Shown piece after piece: positions 1-5,940 of a DNA stretch of 7,133 nucleotides. Both the position numbers and the translations under genes were made by a program. A model generated the notes under the pieces. It did no database searches. It was not told where the DNA came from and worked only from the letters and a program-made list of their open reading frames with translations. The stretch is from the NCBI GenBank assembly GCA_026985685.1, contig JALSQA010000433.1, forward strand, positions 1 through 7,133. The letters are read 5' to 3'. Positions within the stretch are counted from its first letter, which is position 1; each line of letters opens with the position of its first letter. The stretch is from Campylobacterales bacterium. Lineage in GTDB: Bacteria > Campylobacterota > Campylobacteria > Campylobacterales > QNZT01.

Positions 1-715
1 TAAGATATGGATTTTTCATAAAAACACCTCCACCTAGTACGAGGTATTGTGGATTTAGCATAGTTACAAGCATCGAAGTAGCGAAGATGAGTCCTTGATG
101 AAAGTTATACAATATTTGTTGTGCCGCTTCATCTTTATCATCTTTGAGTGCTTGTAGCGTTGGTTGTGTTTTTAATCCATGGTAATTTATCCATTTTTGA
201 ATACCACTCCCAGAGCAATATAATTCTAAACAGTCATATTTACCGCATCCACAGACAAAAGGTGCTTCTTTATATGGAATATGCCCTATCTCCCCTGCAA
301 GATTGTTCTGACCTCTGATAATTTTGCCTTTTTCAACAAAAGCACTTCCTAACCCTGTACCCATATATAGTAGTACAAAACTTTTATTTTCTACTAAATG
401 TTTTGATTCTGCTAATGCGGCAACTTTTAAATCATTGTCTATCTCTAATCTAATAGGATATTTTGATTCGATATATTCTTTGATGTTAAATTGATCTATA
501 TTGATATTTGGTGCAGATAAAATGACACCTTGATCAACTTGTCCACCAAATGCGATACCGATAAAAGTTATTTTGGGATAGTGTGTAATTTTTTCTTCTA
601 AAAAATCTACAAGTGATACATTTGCACTTGGTAATACTTCTTCTTTGATAGTTATATCATTTTGCAATAGATTATAACGAAAATGTGTACCACCAAAATC
701 AATGAGAAGTTTCAC
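1..715 (-). CDS. ROK-family sugar kinase (C-terminus cut by window edge)
   Basis: This is a cytoplasmic ROK-family protein, most likely an ATP-dependent sugar kinase (glucose, fructose, mannose or amino-sugar type; the substrate cannot be told). The 238 visible residues open with the phosphate-binding motif DFGGT (6-10). They continue with DND (93-95), where Asp95 fits the catalytic base, then GTGLGSAF (119-126), and GEIGH (141-145), whose Glu142 and His145 normally contact the sugar. A ROK zinc site follows: His145 with C-x-C-x4-C (Cys155, Cys157, Cys162), then LE. An LGGG motif (227-230) fits the nucleotide pocket. There is no N-terminal helix-turn-helix, so this is the kinase type and not a NagC/XylR-type repressor. 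ROK kinases are usually about 290-320 residues, so some 60-80 are missing past the left edge. The start is GTG at 713-715, with AGGA 8 nt upstream. An in-frame stop lies just above, and no ATG is available. It diverges from lsrK. Confidence 0.9.
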   Translation of the reverse strand, partial: MKLLIDFGGTHFRYNLLQNDITIKEEVLPSANVSLVDFLEEKITHYPKITFIGIAFGGQVDQGVILSAPNINIDQFNIKEYIESKYPIRLEIDNDLKVAALAESKHLVENKSFVLLYMGTGLGSAFVEKGKIIRGQNNLAGEIGHIPYKEAPFVCGCGKYDCLELYCSGSGIQKWINYHGLKTQPTLQALKDDKDEAAQQILYNFHQGLIFATSMLVTMLNPQYLVLGGGVFMKNPYL

Positions 716-755
716 TTTAGAGATCCTTTAATTAAAAATAATATAAAAACACATG

Positions 756-761
756 ATTATA
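756..761 (-). promoter_or_regulatory. Probable -10 box for the ROK kinase gene
   Basis: The minus strand reads TATAAT here, a perfect sigma-70-type -10 hexamer, about 40 nt upstream of the GTG start. This would give a leader of roughly 35 nt. No convincing -35 box is seen, which is common in Campylobacterota promoters. The call rests on the hexamer and its position only. Confidence 0.45.
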
Positions 762-813
762 TCGACATACTAAGCAATAACCATAAAATATTTTTCAAAA
801 AAGGAATTTTTTT

Positions 814-832
814 TATATTGGTGTAACAATAT
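814..832 (+). promoter_or_regulatory. lsrK upstream region: possible -10 box and overlapping inverted repeat
   Basis: TATATT at 814-819 follows a T-run and sits about 39 nt before the lsrK start, so it is a possible -10 box. It overlaps a 6-bp inverted repeat, ATATTG (815-820) and CAATAT (827-832), separated by GTGTAA. A regulator bound there would cover the promoter or the transcription start. A second possible extended -10, TG-T-TAAAAT (832-840), would leave a leader of only about ten bases. Both are weak calls in very AT-rich DNA. Confidence 0.3.
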
Positions 833-857
833 GTTAAAATATCTTCAAGGAGTCGTA

Positions 858-2405
858 ATGAATAAATATCTTTTGGCAATTGATGCAGGAACAGGAAGTG
901 GCAGGGCTGTTTTATTTGATACAAATGGTAATCAAATAGCAGTTGGACAAGAAGAGTGGACACATATAGAAGAAGAAAATGTACCTAATTCTATGGGGTT
1001 TGACTGTGTAAAAAACTGGAAATTGTTATGTCGGTGTATCCATAAAGTGATAGAGAGTATCGATGTAGATGATATTTTAGCAGTAAGTGCAACAAGTATG
1101 CGTGAGGGAATTGTGTTGTATGACAAAGATGGAAAAGAGATTTGGGCTGTTGCAAATGTAGATGCTAGAGCAAGTGATGAAGTAAAAGAGTTGAAAGAAA
1201 AGTATCCACAGATTGAGGAATTGTTTTATAAAGAGAGTGGACAGACATTTGCATTGGGTGCACTTCCTCGTCTTTTATGGTTAAAAAAACATCATAGAGA
1301 TATTTATGATCGTGTTGCAAAGATCTCTATGATTAGTGACTGGGTATTGGCGAAACTTTCAGGAGTAATAGCTTCTGATCCATCAAATGCAGGTACAGCA
1401 GGAATTTTCTCACTTAAAAAGAGGGACTGGGTTAAAGAGATGGCTCAAAAAGTTGGAATTAAGTCAGATATATTTCCTCCTGTATATGAGAGCGGAACTG
1501 TTATAGGTTATGTGAAAGATGAAGCTTCAAAACTTAGTCATAAAACCAAAGTAGTGATGGGTGGTGGTGATGTTCAGCTTGGAAGTGCAGGTTTAGGTAT
1601 CGTCAAAGAGGGTGGTGTGGCTGTTCTTGGTGGTACATTTTGGCAACAGATTGTCAATATAAAAAACCCACAAGTACCAAAAGATATGAGTATACGTGTC
1701 AATCCTCATGTTATAAAAGGATTATCTCAAGCTGAAGGAATTACTTTTTTCAGTGGGCTTGTGATGCGGTGGTTTCGTGATGCTTTGTGTGTAAGAGAAA
1801 AAGAGTTAGCCAGACAAAGAGGTGTCGATACTTATACGTTACTTGAAGAGATGGCAAAAGATATTCCTGTTGGTTCTTATGGTATTTTACCAATATTTTC
1901 AGATGTCATGAAATATGGCAAATGGTATCACGCTTCACCATCTTTTTTAAATCTGGGAATTGATCCTGATAAATATAATATCTCCTCTATGTTTCGCTCA
2001 CTACAAGAAAATGCTGCCATAGTAAGTGCTGAAAATTTAGATAACATTTCTTCTTTTAGTGGGGTGAAAATAGAAGAGATTGTTTTTGCTGGTGGTGGAA
2101 GTAAAGGTTTTTTGTGGGGTCAAATATTAGCAGATGTGACGGGAAAAAAAGTGAAAGTACCTAAAGTAAAAGAAGCAACATCACTAGGTTGTGTCATGGC
2201 AGCTGGTGCAGGGGCAGGGATTTATGAGAGTCTGGAGAGTGCTAGTGAAAAATTAGTCGTTTGGGAAAAAAGTTTTATACCAAATATGCAAGCACATAAA
2301 AAATATCTTGAGATTCGTCAAAAGTGGAAAAAAGCTTATGCAAAACAGTTAGAACTTGTAGATGAAGGCATAACACAAAGTATGTGGAAAGCTCCAGGTT
2401 TATAA
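858..2405 (+). CDS. lsrK: Autoinducer-2 kinase LsrK (FGGY family)
   Basis: LsrK phosphorylates the quorum signal AI-2 (the open form of DPD) with ATP in the cytoplasm. This traps the signal and makes phospho-AI-2, the ligand of LsrR in enteric bacteria. The 515-residue protein is close in length to E. coli LsrK (530) and similar end to end as I recall that sequence. Matching stretches include IDAGTGSGRAV (8-18), SMREGIVLYD (80-89), ANVDARA (99-105), ISDWVLAKLSG (159-169), DPSNAGT (174-180), GGGDVQLG (235-242, with Asp238 the likely catalytic base), VLGGTFWQQ (256-264), RVNPHVI (280-286), DTYTLLEEMA (324-333), AGGGSKGFLWGQILADV (411-427) and the C-terminus WKAPGL. The ATG at 858 is chosen because GGAG lies 7 nt upstream. 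An in-frame ATG at 831 adds nine residues but has no good ribosome site. It is divergent from a ROK kinase, followed by a hairpin, and has no other lsr gene nearby, so its AI-2 importer and regulator must lie elsewhere or be absent. Confidence 0.95.
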   Translation: MNKYLLAIDAGTGSGRAVLFDTNGNQIAVGQEEWTHIEEENVPNSMGFDCVKNWKLLCRCIHKVIESIDVDDILAVSATSMREGIVLYDKDGKEIWAVANVDARASDEVKELKEKYPQIEELFYKESGQTFALGALPRLLWLKKHHRDIYDRVAKISMISDWVLAKLSGVIASDPSNAGTAGIFSLKKRDWVKEMAQKVGIKSDIFPPVYESGTVIGYVKDEASKLSHKTKVVMGGGDVQLGSAGLGIVKEGGVAVLGGTFWQQIVNIKNPQVPKDMSIRVNPHVIKGLSQAEGITFFSGLVMRWFRDALCVREKELARQRGVDTYTLLEEMAKDIPVGSYGILPIFSDVMKYGKWYHASPSFLNLGIDPDKYNISSMFRSLQENAAIVSAENLDNISSFSGVKIEEIVFAGGGSKGFLWGQILADVTGKKVKVPKVKEATSLGCVMAAGAGAGIYESLESASEKLVVWEKSFIPNMQAHKKYLEIRQKWKKAYAKQLELVDEGITQSMWKAPGL

Positions 2406-2406
2406 A

Positions 2407-2435
2407 ATCATAAAGAGAGAAAATCTCTTTATGAT
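2407..2435. terminator. Bidirectional terminator hairpin between convergent genes
   Basis: A perfect 12-bp stem, ATCATAAAGAGA (2407-2418) and TCTCTTTATGAT (2424-2435), encloses the 5-nt loop GAAAA, starting one base after the lsrK stop codon. On the plus strand no T-run follows. On the minus strand the stem is followed by TTTA, so it fits an intrinsic terminator for the Ig-repeat gene at least as well as for lsrK. The stem is AT-rich and the T-tract short, so it may be only moderately efficient. Confidence 0.65.
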
Positions 2436-2518
2436 GATGGAAAGTATTTTAGGAAGTCTTGCTGTAGCCAGACCTCCATTAGATGGGACTAAAACTTAAT
2501 GGTGTTTTGAGTGCACTG

Positions 2519-4069
2519 CTATTTACTCAATTTTATATTATCCAAAAAGCCACCTGATACAGATAGGTCACGTACTGAAGTTATTTCATTCCCTGGTTCA
2601 AGTTGTGACAGAGCGTCTTGGATATCTACACGAAAGTGATCCCATTGATCAATAGGTGCGAAGCCAAAACCTCTGACATGTTCTATAGGTGAAGGAAAAC
2701 TAAGTTCAATAAATCCATTTCCGTAGTCACTTCTAGTTGGCTGTGCTCCTATATGATTAAGGTATGAATCCCATATAATAGAGCGTTGTCCTTGTTTTGT
2801 ATCTACTATGACACCTATAAAAAAGTGTGGCATAGATCCTCTAGGAGCATTTGAAAATTTTCCTCCAGGTCTACCGCCACTAGGACCAGCACCACCTACA
2901 TCCATCTCTAAAATATTTTCACCTTTGTTGTTGTTTAAAGGAAGTCTATATTCTGCTGCATTGGTAGTTCCAGCCTCATTCCATTCTGGAGTGAGTTTTA
3001 CACAGTGTGCACTTTCATATCCTTGTGATACAATTTCAGGAGCAATTGTACCTGATATTTGTCTCCATCCCTGTAGTCCATGTTCTGCATCTTCATATAG
3101 TGTTTCATTGTTAGGTTGAGGGTTTCTTTCAATACGAAAAGTTGTTTTGGCGATAACTGGTGAAACAGTATCATTGTAAAATAATCTTGCCTCATATAGC
3201 CCTGGTTCTAAGTTATTTGTAAAAGTTATATTTACATTTTTTTGTGTAGCAAACCAGTTTTCTAAGATAACATTATCCCAGGTACTGCTACTAGATGCTC
3301 TAAAAATTCCAATCCAGTTATTTGAAGTTTGTGTTGAGAGATCTTTGGCGTTAATGTGGATACTTTCACCTGTCTGATAAGACTCTTTTTGTGAAAATAC
3401 TCTGGCATTATTTTGCTCAGGAGTATTATCTCCTACATTAAATGATATTTTTGCGATACTATTTATCGTATCATTTGCAAAAAGTCGTGCTTCATATTCT
3501 CCTGTCTGCCATAGTGGTTCAAATGTAGTTTGGCTTGATGAACCATCAAAATAATAATCAGCAAGAAGATTATCATAACTATCTGGTGCATTTTTAGAAA
3601 ATATACCAATCCAGTTATTATATCCTCCATTTAGTCCATTTGCAGAAACTTGAATAGATTCATCTACATTAAATTGATTTTTTTCTAGTGATATATGTGG
3701 TGTTTGTGTGTCTGATTTTTGTTTGACACTAAAGTGTGCAACCGCTTCTTGATTAAGTGAGTTATGAAAAAAAGCACGTACTTCATAATCACCTGCTTTT
3801 CTTGGATCAAAAGTTATTTGACCATTTTTCTGACCTTCTCCCCATCTCCAGTCAAGGATGTTTTCTACTGTATTATCAGCATTTTTGTAAAATATACCCA
3901 GCCAGTCATCTGACTCACCACTCATGTTGTGCATCGTTACGGTGATATATTCATCATCGTAGTAGCTTGTTTTGCTGGTTGATATATAAGTGTTATTTGA
4001 AGATGTAGCATATATATTTAGTGCAAATAGCATAAAAAATAGTGTACTTGTTAGTAATCTTTTGATCAT
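2519..4069 (-). CDS. Exported protein with three Ig-like WIGIF repeats and a C-terminal beta domain
   Basis: The function is not known. The 516-residue protein starts with a Sec signal peptide (MIKR, a hydrophobic core over about 5-19, probable cleavage after Ala21) and has no later membrane segment, so it should be periplasmic, surface-bound or secreted. Three tandem Ig-like repeats of about 90-98 residues follow, near 28-115, 125-212 and 222-313. Each has an aromatic 'W-[LI]-G-I-F' strand (56-60, 153-157, 252-256) and, 39-40 residues on, a 'YE-[VA]-R-x-F' strand (95-100, 192-197, 292-297). Repeats 2 and 3 continue with ND. The pattern resembles SKICH-like Ig folds; that link is inference. 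A beta-rich domain of about 190 residues (322-516) opens with LYEDAEHGLQGW, has a Gly/Pro-rich loop near 391-411, and ends FLDNIKLSK, like some carbohydrate-binding jelly rolls. No catalytic motif is seen, so adhesion or ligand binding is likelier than enzyme activity. GGAG lies 7 nt before the ATG. It follows a lipoprotein gene by 19 bp, suggesting co-transcription. Confidence 0.85.
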   Translation of the reverse strand: MIKRLLTSTLFFMLFALNIYATSSNNTYISTSKTSYYDDEYITVTMHNMSGESDDWLGIFYKNADNTVENILDWRWGEGQKNGQITFDPRKAGDYEVRAFFHNSLNQEAVAHFSVKQKSDTQTPHISLEKNQFNVDESIQVSANGLNGGYNNWIGIFSKNAPDSYDNLLADYYFDGSSSQTTFEPLWQTGEYEARLFANDTINSIAKISFNVGDNTPEQNNARVFSQKESYQTGESIHINAKDLSTQTSNNWIGIFRASSSSTWDNVILENWFATQKNVNITFTNNLEPGLYEARLFYNDTVSPVIAKTTFRIERNPQPNNETLYEDAEHGLQGWRQISGTIAPEIVSQGYESAHCVKLTPEWNEAGTTNAAEYRLPLNNNKGENILEMDVGGAGPSGGRPGGKFSNAPRGSMPHFFIGVIVDTKQGQRSIIWDSYLNHIGAQPTRSDYGNGFIELSFPSPIEHVRGFGFAPIDQWDHFRVDIQDALSQLEPGNEITSVRDLSVSGGFLDNIKLSK

Positions 4070-4088
4070 TCTTTTACTCCTGTTATGT

Positions 4089-4508
4089 TTATAGATTTAT
4101 AAATTTGGAAAGTTTCATTTTTGTAGTCTGTTTTCCACTGTCGTTTACTGTCGTGATAAAAACATCTTCTTTCACTATCACTAATGTAACTTTTTGATGA
4201 TTTTTCTGTATAGTCATCTTTTTAATGATGTTTGAACTGTCTTTATCAATTTTTATATAACTTGTATTCTTTTTATGAATTGTTTGTGCATTATTACGGT
4301 ATTTTTTACCAAATGATCTAAACTCTTTTGGGTTGATTCTTGTATTGTGCGAAGCTCTTAAATATGCGATTTTTGCAACATTTAAAAGTGTATTAGAAAC
4401 TTCACCATTGGTTTGTGTCTGTATATCTCGGTTTGATTCTCCTCCACATCCATTGATAAATAATAACAGTAAAAGCAATGTAAATGTTTTTGTAAACAAA
4501 TGTGTCAT
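4089..4508 (-). CDS. Small lipoprotein of unknown function
   Basis: I do not recognise the family. The 139-residue product has a lipoprotein signal: positively charged only at Lys7, a leucine run over 11-16, and a lipobox I-N-G-C with the acylated Cys at position 21. Gly, Gly and Glu follow the Cys. There is no Asp at +2, so by enteric rules it would go to the outer membrane. The mature part is rich in Lys, Asn and Thr and strongly basic. It has a likely helix near 38-55 and probable beta strands at about 82-87 (SYIKID), 104-112 and 115-121. No cysteine beyond the lipid anchor and no catalytic pattern is visible. AGGAG lies 9 nt upstream of the ATG. It is the first gene of a likely two-gene operon with the Ig-repeat protein 19 bp downstream. 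The two may form an envelope complex, but only the arrangement suggests this. Confidence 0.82.
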   Translation of the reverse strand: MTHLFTKTFTLLLLLLFINGCGGESNRDIQTQTNGEVSNTLLNVAKIAYLRASHNTRINPKEFRSFGKKYRNNAQTIHKKNTSYIKIDKDSSNIIKKMTIQKNHQKVTLVIVKEDVFITTVNDSGKQTTKMKLSKFINL

Positions 4509-4545
4509 AGCAGGCTCTCCTTTTTTTAGAAAATAAATTCCATAA

Positions 4546-4556
4546 AGTATAGTATA
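4546..4556 (-). promoter_or_regulatory. Probable -10 region for the lipoprotein operon
   Basis: The minus strand carries two overlapping TATACT hexamers (4551-4556 and 4546-4551), 38-48 nt upstream of the lipoprotein ATG. Either is a good sigma-70-type -10 box and would give a leader of about 30-35 nt. No clear -35 box is present. Confidence 0.42.
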
Positions 4557-4596
4557 ATTTACTTTGTTTAGAATAAAGAGCTATAAAACATTATAA

Positions 4597-4626
4597 AGTT
4601 AAAGATAGTTTTTATAGTTAAAGATA
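4597..4626 (+). repeat. 11-bp direct repeat AGTTAAAGATA, two copies
   Basis: AGTTAAAGATA occurs at 4597-4607 and again at 4616-4626, with start points 19 bp apart (nearly two helical turns). OmpR-type regulators usually bind direct repeats on one DNA face, so this could be an operator. In DNA this AT-rich, chance is a real alternative. Confidence 0.45.
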
Positions 4627-4628
4627 TT

Positions 4629-4680
4629 TAATTAAAAGTCTAAAAAATTAAATATATTAAATTTATTAGACTTTTAATTA
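4629..4680. repeat. 15-bp perfect inverted repeat containing AAGTCTAA
   Basis: TAATTAAAAGTCTAA (4629-4643) and its exact reverse complement TTAGACTTTTAATTA (4666-4680) flank a 22-nt A/T-only loop. As RNA it would be a weak hairpin. As DNA it gives two inverted AAGTCTAA half-sites whose centres are 30 bp apart, about three helical turns. It lies between the two divergent promoters, over 110 bp from either, and is followed by CTCCTTTT, not a T-run. It fits an operator better than a terminator, since no gene ends just upstream in either direction. Confidence 0.6.
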
Positions 4681-4779
4681 CTCCTTTTAAAGCATAAATC
4701 TTTTTTTGTTATTGTGATTTTTTTGAAATTTATATCATTTTCATTGACTAAAATAATAAATTTTAATACAAAATGTTCT

Positions 4780-4793
4780 TTTAGAAGTCTAAA
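4780..4793. promoter_or_regulatory. Short palindrome with third AAGTCTAA copy, candidate operator
   Basis: TTTAGA-AG-TCTAAA is a 6-bp inverted repeat with a 2-bp centre, and it contains AAGTCTAA at 4786-4793, the same 8-mer as in the inverted repeat upstream. It sits immediately before the TATAAT at 4799-4804, where the -35/-10 spacer would be, so a protein bound here would compete with or contact RNA polymerase. This suggests autoregulation of the signalling operon (inference). Confidence 0.45.
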
Positions 4794-4798
4794 TAGTT

Positions 4799-4804
4799 TA
4801 TAAT
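4799..4804 (+). promoter_or_regulatory. Probable -10 box for the sensor/regulator/kinase operon
   Basis: A perfect TATAAT hexamer lies 34 nt before the GTG start of the Cache sensor gene, implying a leader of about 25 nt. The -35 position (near 4776-4781) reads poorly. A TTGACT at 4744-4749 could instead serve a weaker upstream -10 (TACAAA at 4767-4772, 17-bp spacer). Confidence 0.5.
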
Positions 4805-4837
4805 ACTATAAAGAAAAATTATCCAAAAAGGTAAAAT

Positions 4838-5905
4838 GTGCAATATCAATATAAACGTATTTTTATCTCACTGTTTATTTTACTGATGATAATTATCCTT
4901 GGAGCATATATCTGGGTTTCAACAAAAGTAGATAAAAAAAGAGTTGATGAAGCATCTGATAATATCCTCTCATTTTTTCGTCACCAAATGGATACAGAAG
5001 AGGCAAATGCATTGTTTGTATCTGTTGCTCTTTCGGATAACAGTGTTTTAAAAGAAGCTTTAAATAATGATGATGAAGAGATGGGTTATAATACATTGAT
5101 GCAAGTTCTGAACAAACTTAAAACTTATACTTTTGTTAAAGATATTCGAACTCAGATTTTGACTAAAGAGTTAGATATATTTGCCAGAAGTTGGGATAAC
5201 AGCTTTGCAGGCATGCCTCTTGAGGGATTTCGTGTAGATTTGCAACGCATACGCAAACTGCATAAGCCAAAAGTATCTATTGATCCAGGACGCCTTCTGA
5301 CAATCAAAGCAACAACACCATTTAAAGATAAAAACAAACTAATTGGGTACATAGAAGCGATTCAAACATTTGATGCTATCACTAAACGTTTAAGAGATAA
5401 AGGAATAGATTTACTTGTTTTGATGGATGATCGTTTTTTAAATATTGCAACATTGATGCGGGAAAATCAGACCTTAGGAACATATGTTGTTTCCAATAAA
5501 AACTATAATGTAAATATCTTGAAAATATTACAAAACCATACTACAAAAATAGCTCAAAAAAATCATTTTTTTACAGATGATTATCTTCATGTTGTTGATA
5601 TTATGCGTGATAGTGGTGGAAATAAAATCGGTTACTATCTCTTGAGTATCCTTCGTAAAGATATAGTAAAATATGAAAATAGTGATAAAGAACTCTCTTT
5701 TTTTCTTCGACTTTCAAGAGATGATTTATATGATGTTGTCAACACTTGGGAAAAGCAAAAAGGTTCTTACAAAAATGTATATGATAAAGCTTTTTTTAAT
5801 CTACTTGATACGGTTAATAAAAAGGATAAGATAGTATTTGAAGAGCAGGCTAAAGAGATACTAGAAACTTATACAAAAGAGGAATTGATTGATATTATTT
5901 TATAA
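4838..5905 (+). CDS. Membrane-anchored double-Cache sensor protein without output domain
   Basis: A stand-alone ligand-sensing protein of 355 residues. It has a short basic N-terminus (MQYQYKR), one transmembrane helix (about 8-27), and then only extracytoplasmic sequence. The segment from about 40 to 275 looks like a double Cache domain of the dCache_3 kind found in Campylobacterota chemoreceptors and kinases: FARSWDNSFAGMPLEGFR (115-132), the IDPGRLLTIKATTPF stretch (148-162) and KLIGYIEAIQTFDAI (167-181) follow that pattern. A second module (about 185-275) ends GNKIGYYLLSIL. Where such proteins normally have a second membrane helix leading to HAMP and an output domain, this one has a charged helical tail (280-355) and no hydrophobic span, so the tail should also be periplasmic. 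The start is GTG at 4838, with AAGG 6 nt upstream. An ATG two bases earlier is out of frame. It leads an operon with a response regulator (35-bp gap) and a kinase, and probably works with the kinase. The ligand is unknown. Confidence 0.85.
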   Translation: MQYQYKRIFISLFILLMIIILGAYIWVSTKVDKKRVDEASDNILSFFRHQMDTEEANALFVSVALSDNSVLKEALNNDDEEMGYNTLMQVLNKLKTYTFVKDIRTQILTKELDIFARSWDNSFAGMPLEGFRVDLQRIRKLHKPKVSIDPGRLLTIKATTPFKDKNKLIGYIEAIQTFDAITKRLRDKGIDLLVLMDDRFLNIATLMRENQTLGTYVVSNKNYNVNILKILQNHTTKIAQKNHFFTDDYLHVVDIMRDSGGNKIGYYLLSILRKDIVKYENSDKELSFFLRLSRDDLYDVVNTWEKQKGSYKNVYDKAFFNLLDTVNKKDKIVFEEQAKEILETYTKEELIDIIL

Positions 5906-5940
5906 CATCATTATAGAGATAAAAAAAAGGGACAAATAAG

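Larger units (their letters stand above)
4509..4837. promoter_or_regulatory. Divergent intergenic region, 329 bp, no gene
   Basis: This very AT-rich stretch separates the minus-strand lipoprotein operon from the plus-strand sensor/regulator/kinase operon. I see no coding ORF or RNA gene in it. It holds candidate promoters for both directions, a 15-bp inverted repeat, a further short palindrome sharing the AAGTCTAA 8-mer, and an 11-bp direct repeat; these are listed separately. Its length, beside a two-component regulator, makes it the natural place for that regulator to bind. Confidence 0.7.

Noticed and set aside
1..715. ROK protein considered as a NagC/XylR-type repressor controlling lsrK
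   Set aside because: The N-terminus begins directly with the DFGGT phosphate motif and no helix-turn-helix precedes it; an in-frame stop bounds the start.
831..857. Upstream ATG that would extend lsrK by nine residues
   Set aside because: GGAG lies 7 nt before the ATG at 858, no ribosome site precedes 831, and the extra residues do not resemble the LsrK N-terminus.
757..963. Minus-strand ORF of 68 codons over the lsrK start
   Set aside because: It lies across the divergent promoter region and the conserved N-terminus of lsrK, and its product shows no domain pattern.
2431..2499. Small plus-strand ORF (MMMESILGSLAV...) of 22 residues after lsrK
   Set aside because: No ribosome site: the upstream bases are the terminator stem. 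The product resembles nothing I know.
2808..3119. Plus-strand ORF of 103 codons inside the Ig-repeat gene
   Set aside because: It is antisense to the C-terminal domain; its Pro/Ser/Cys-rich product looks like a reading-frame shadow of a Gly-rich coding strand.
4629..4680. Inverted repeat considered as a terminator or an IS end
   Set aside because: No gene ends near it, no T-run follows, the loop is A/T only, and there is no transposase or target duplication around it.
4509..4837. CRISPR array, riboswitch or tRNA in the long intergenic region
   Set aside because: There is no regular repeat-spacer pattern, no conserved aptamer core and no cloverleaf; only short operator-like repeats are seen.
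4836..4883. ATG two bases before the Cache sensor GTG
   Set aside because: It opens a different frame that stops after 15 codons. The GTG at 4838 gives the long ORF, a well-spaced ribosome site and a sensible membrane anchor.
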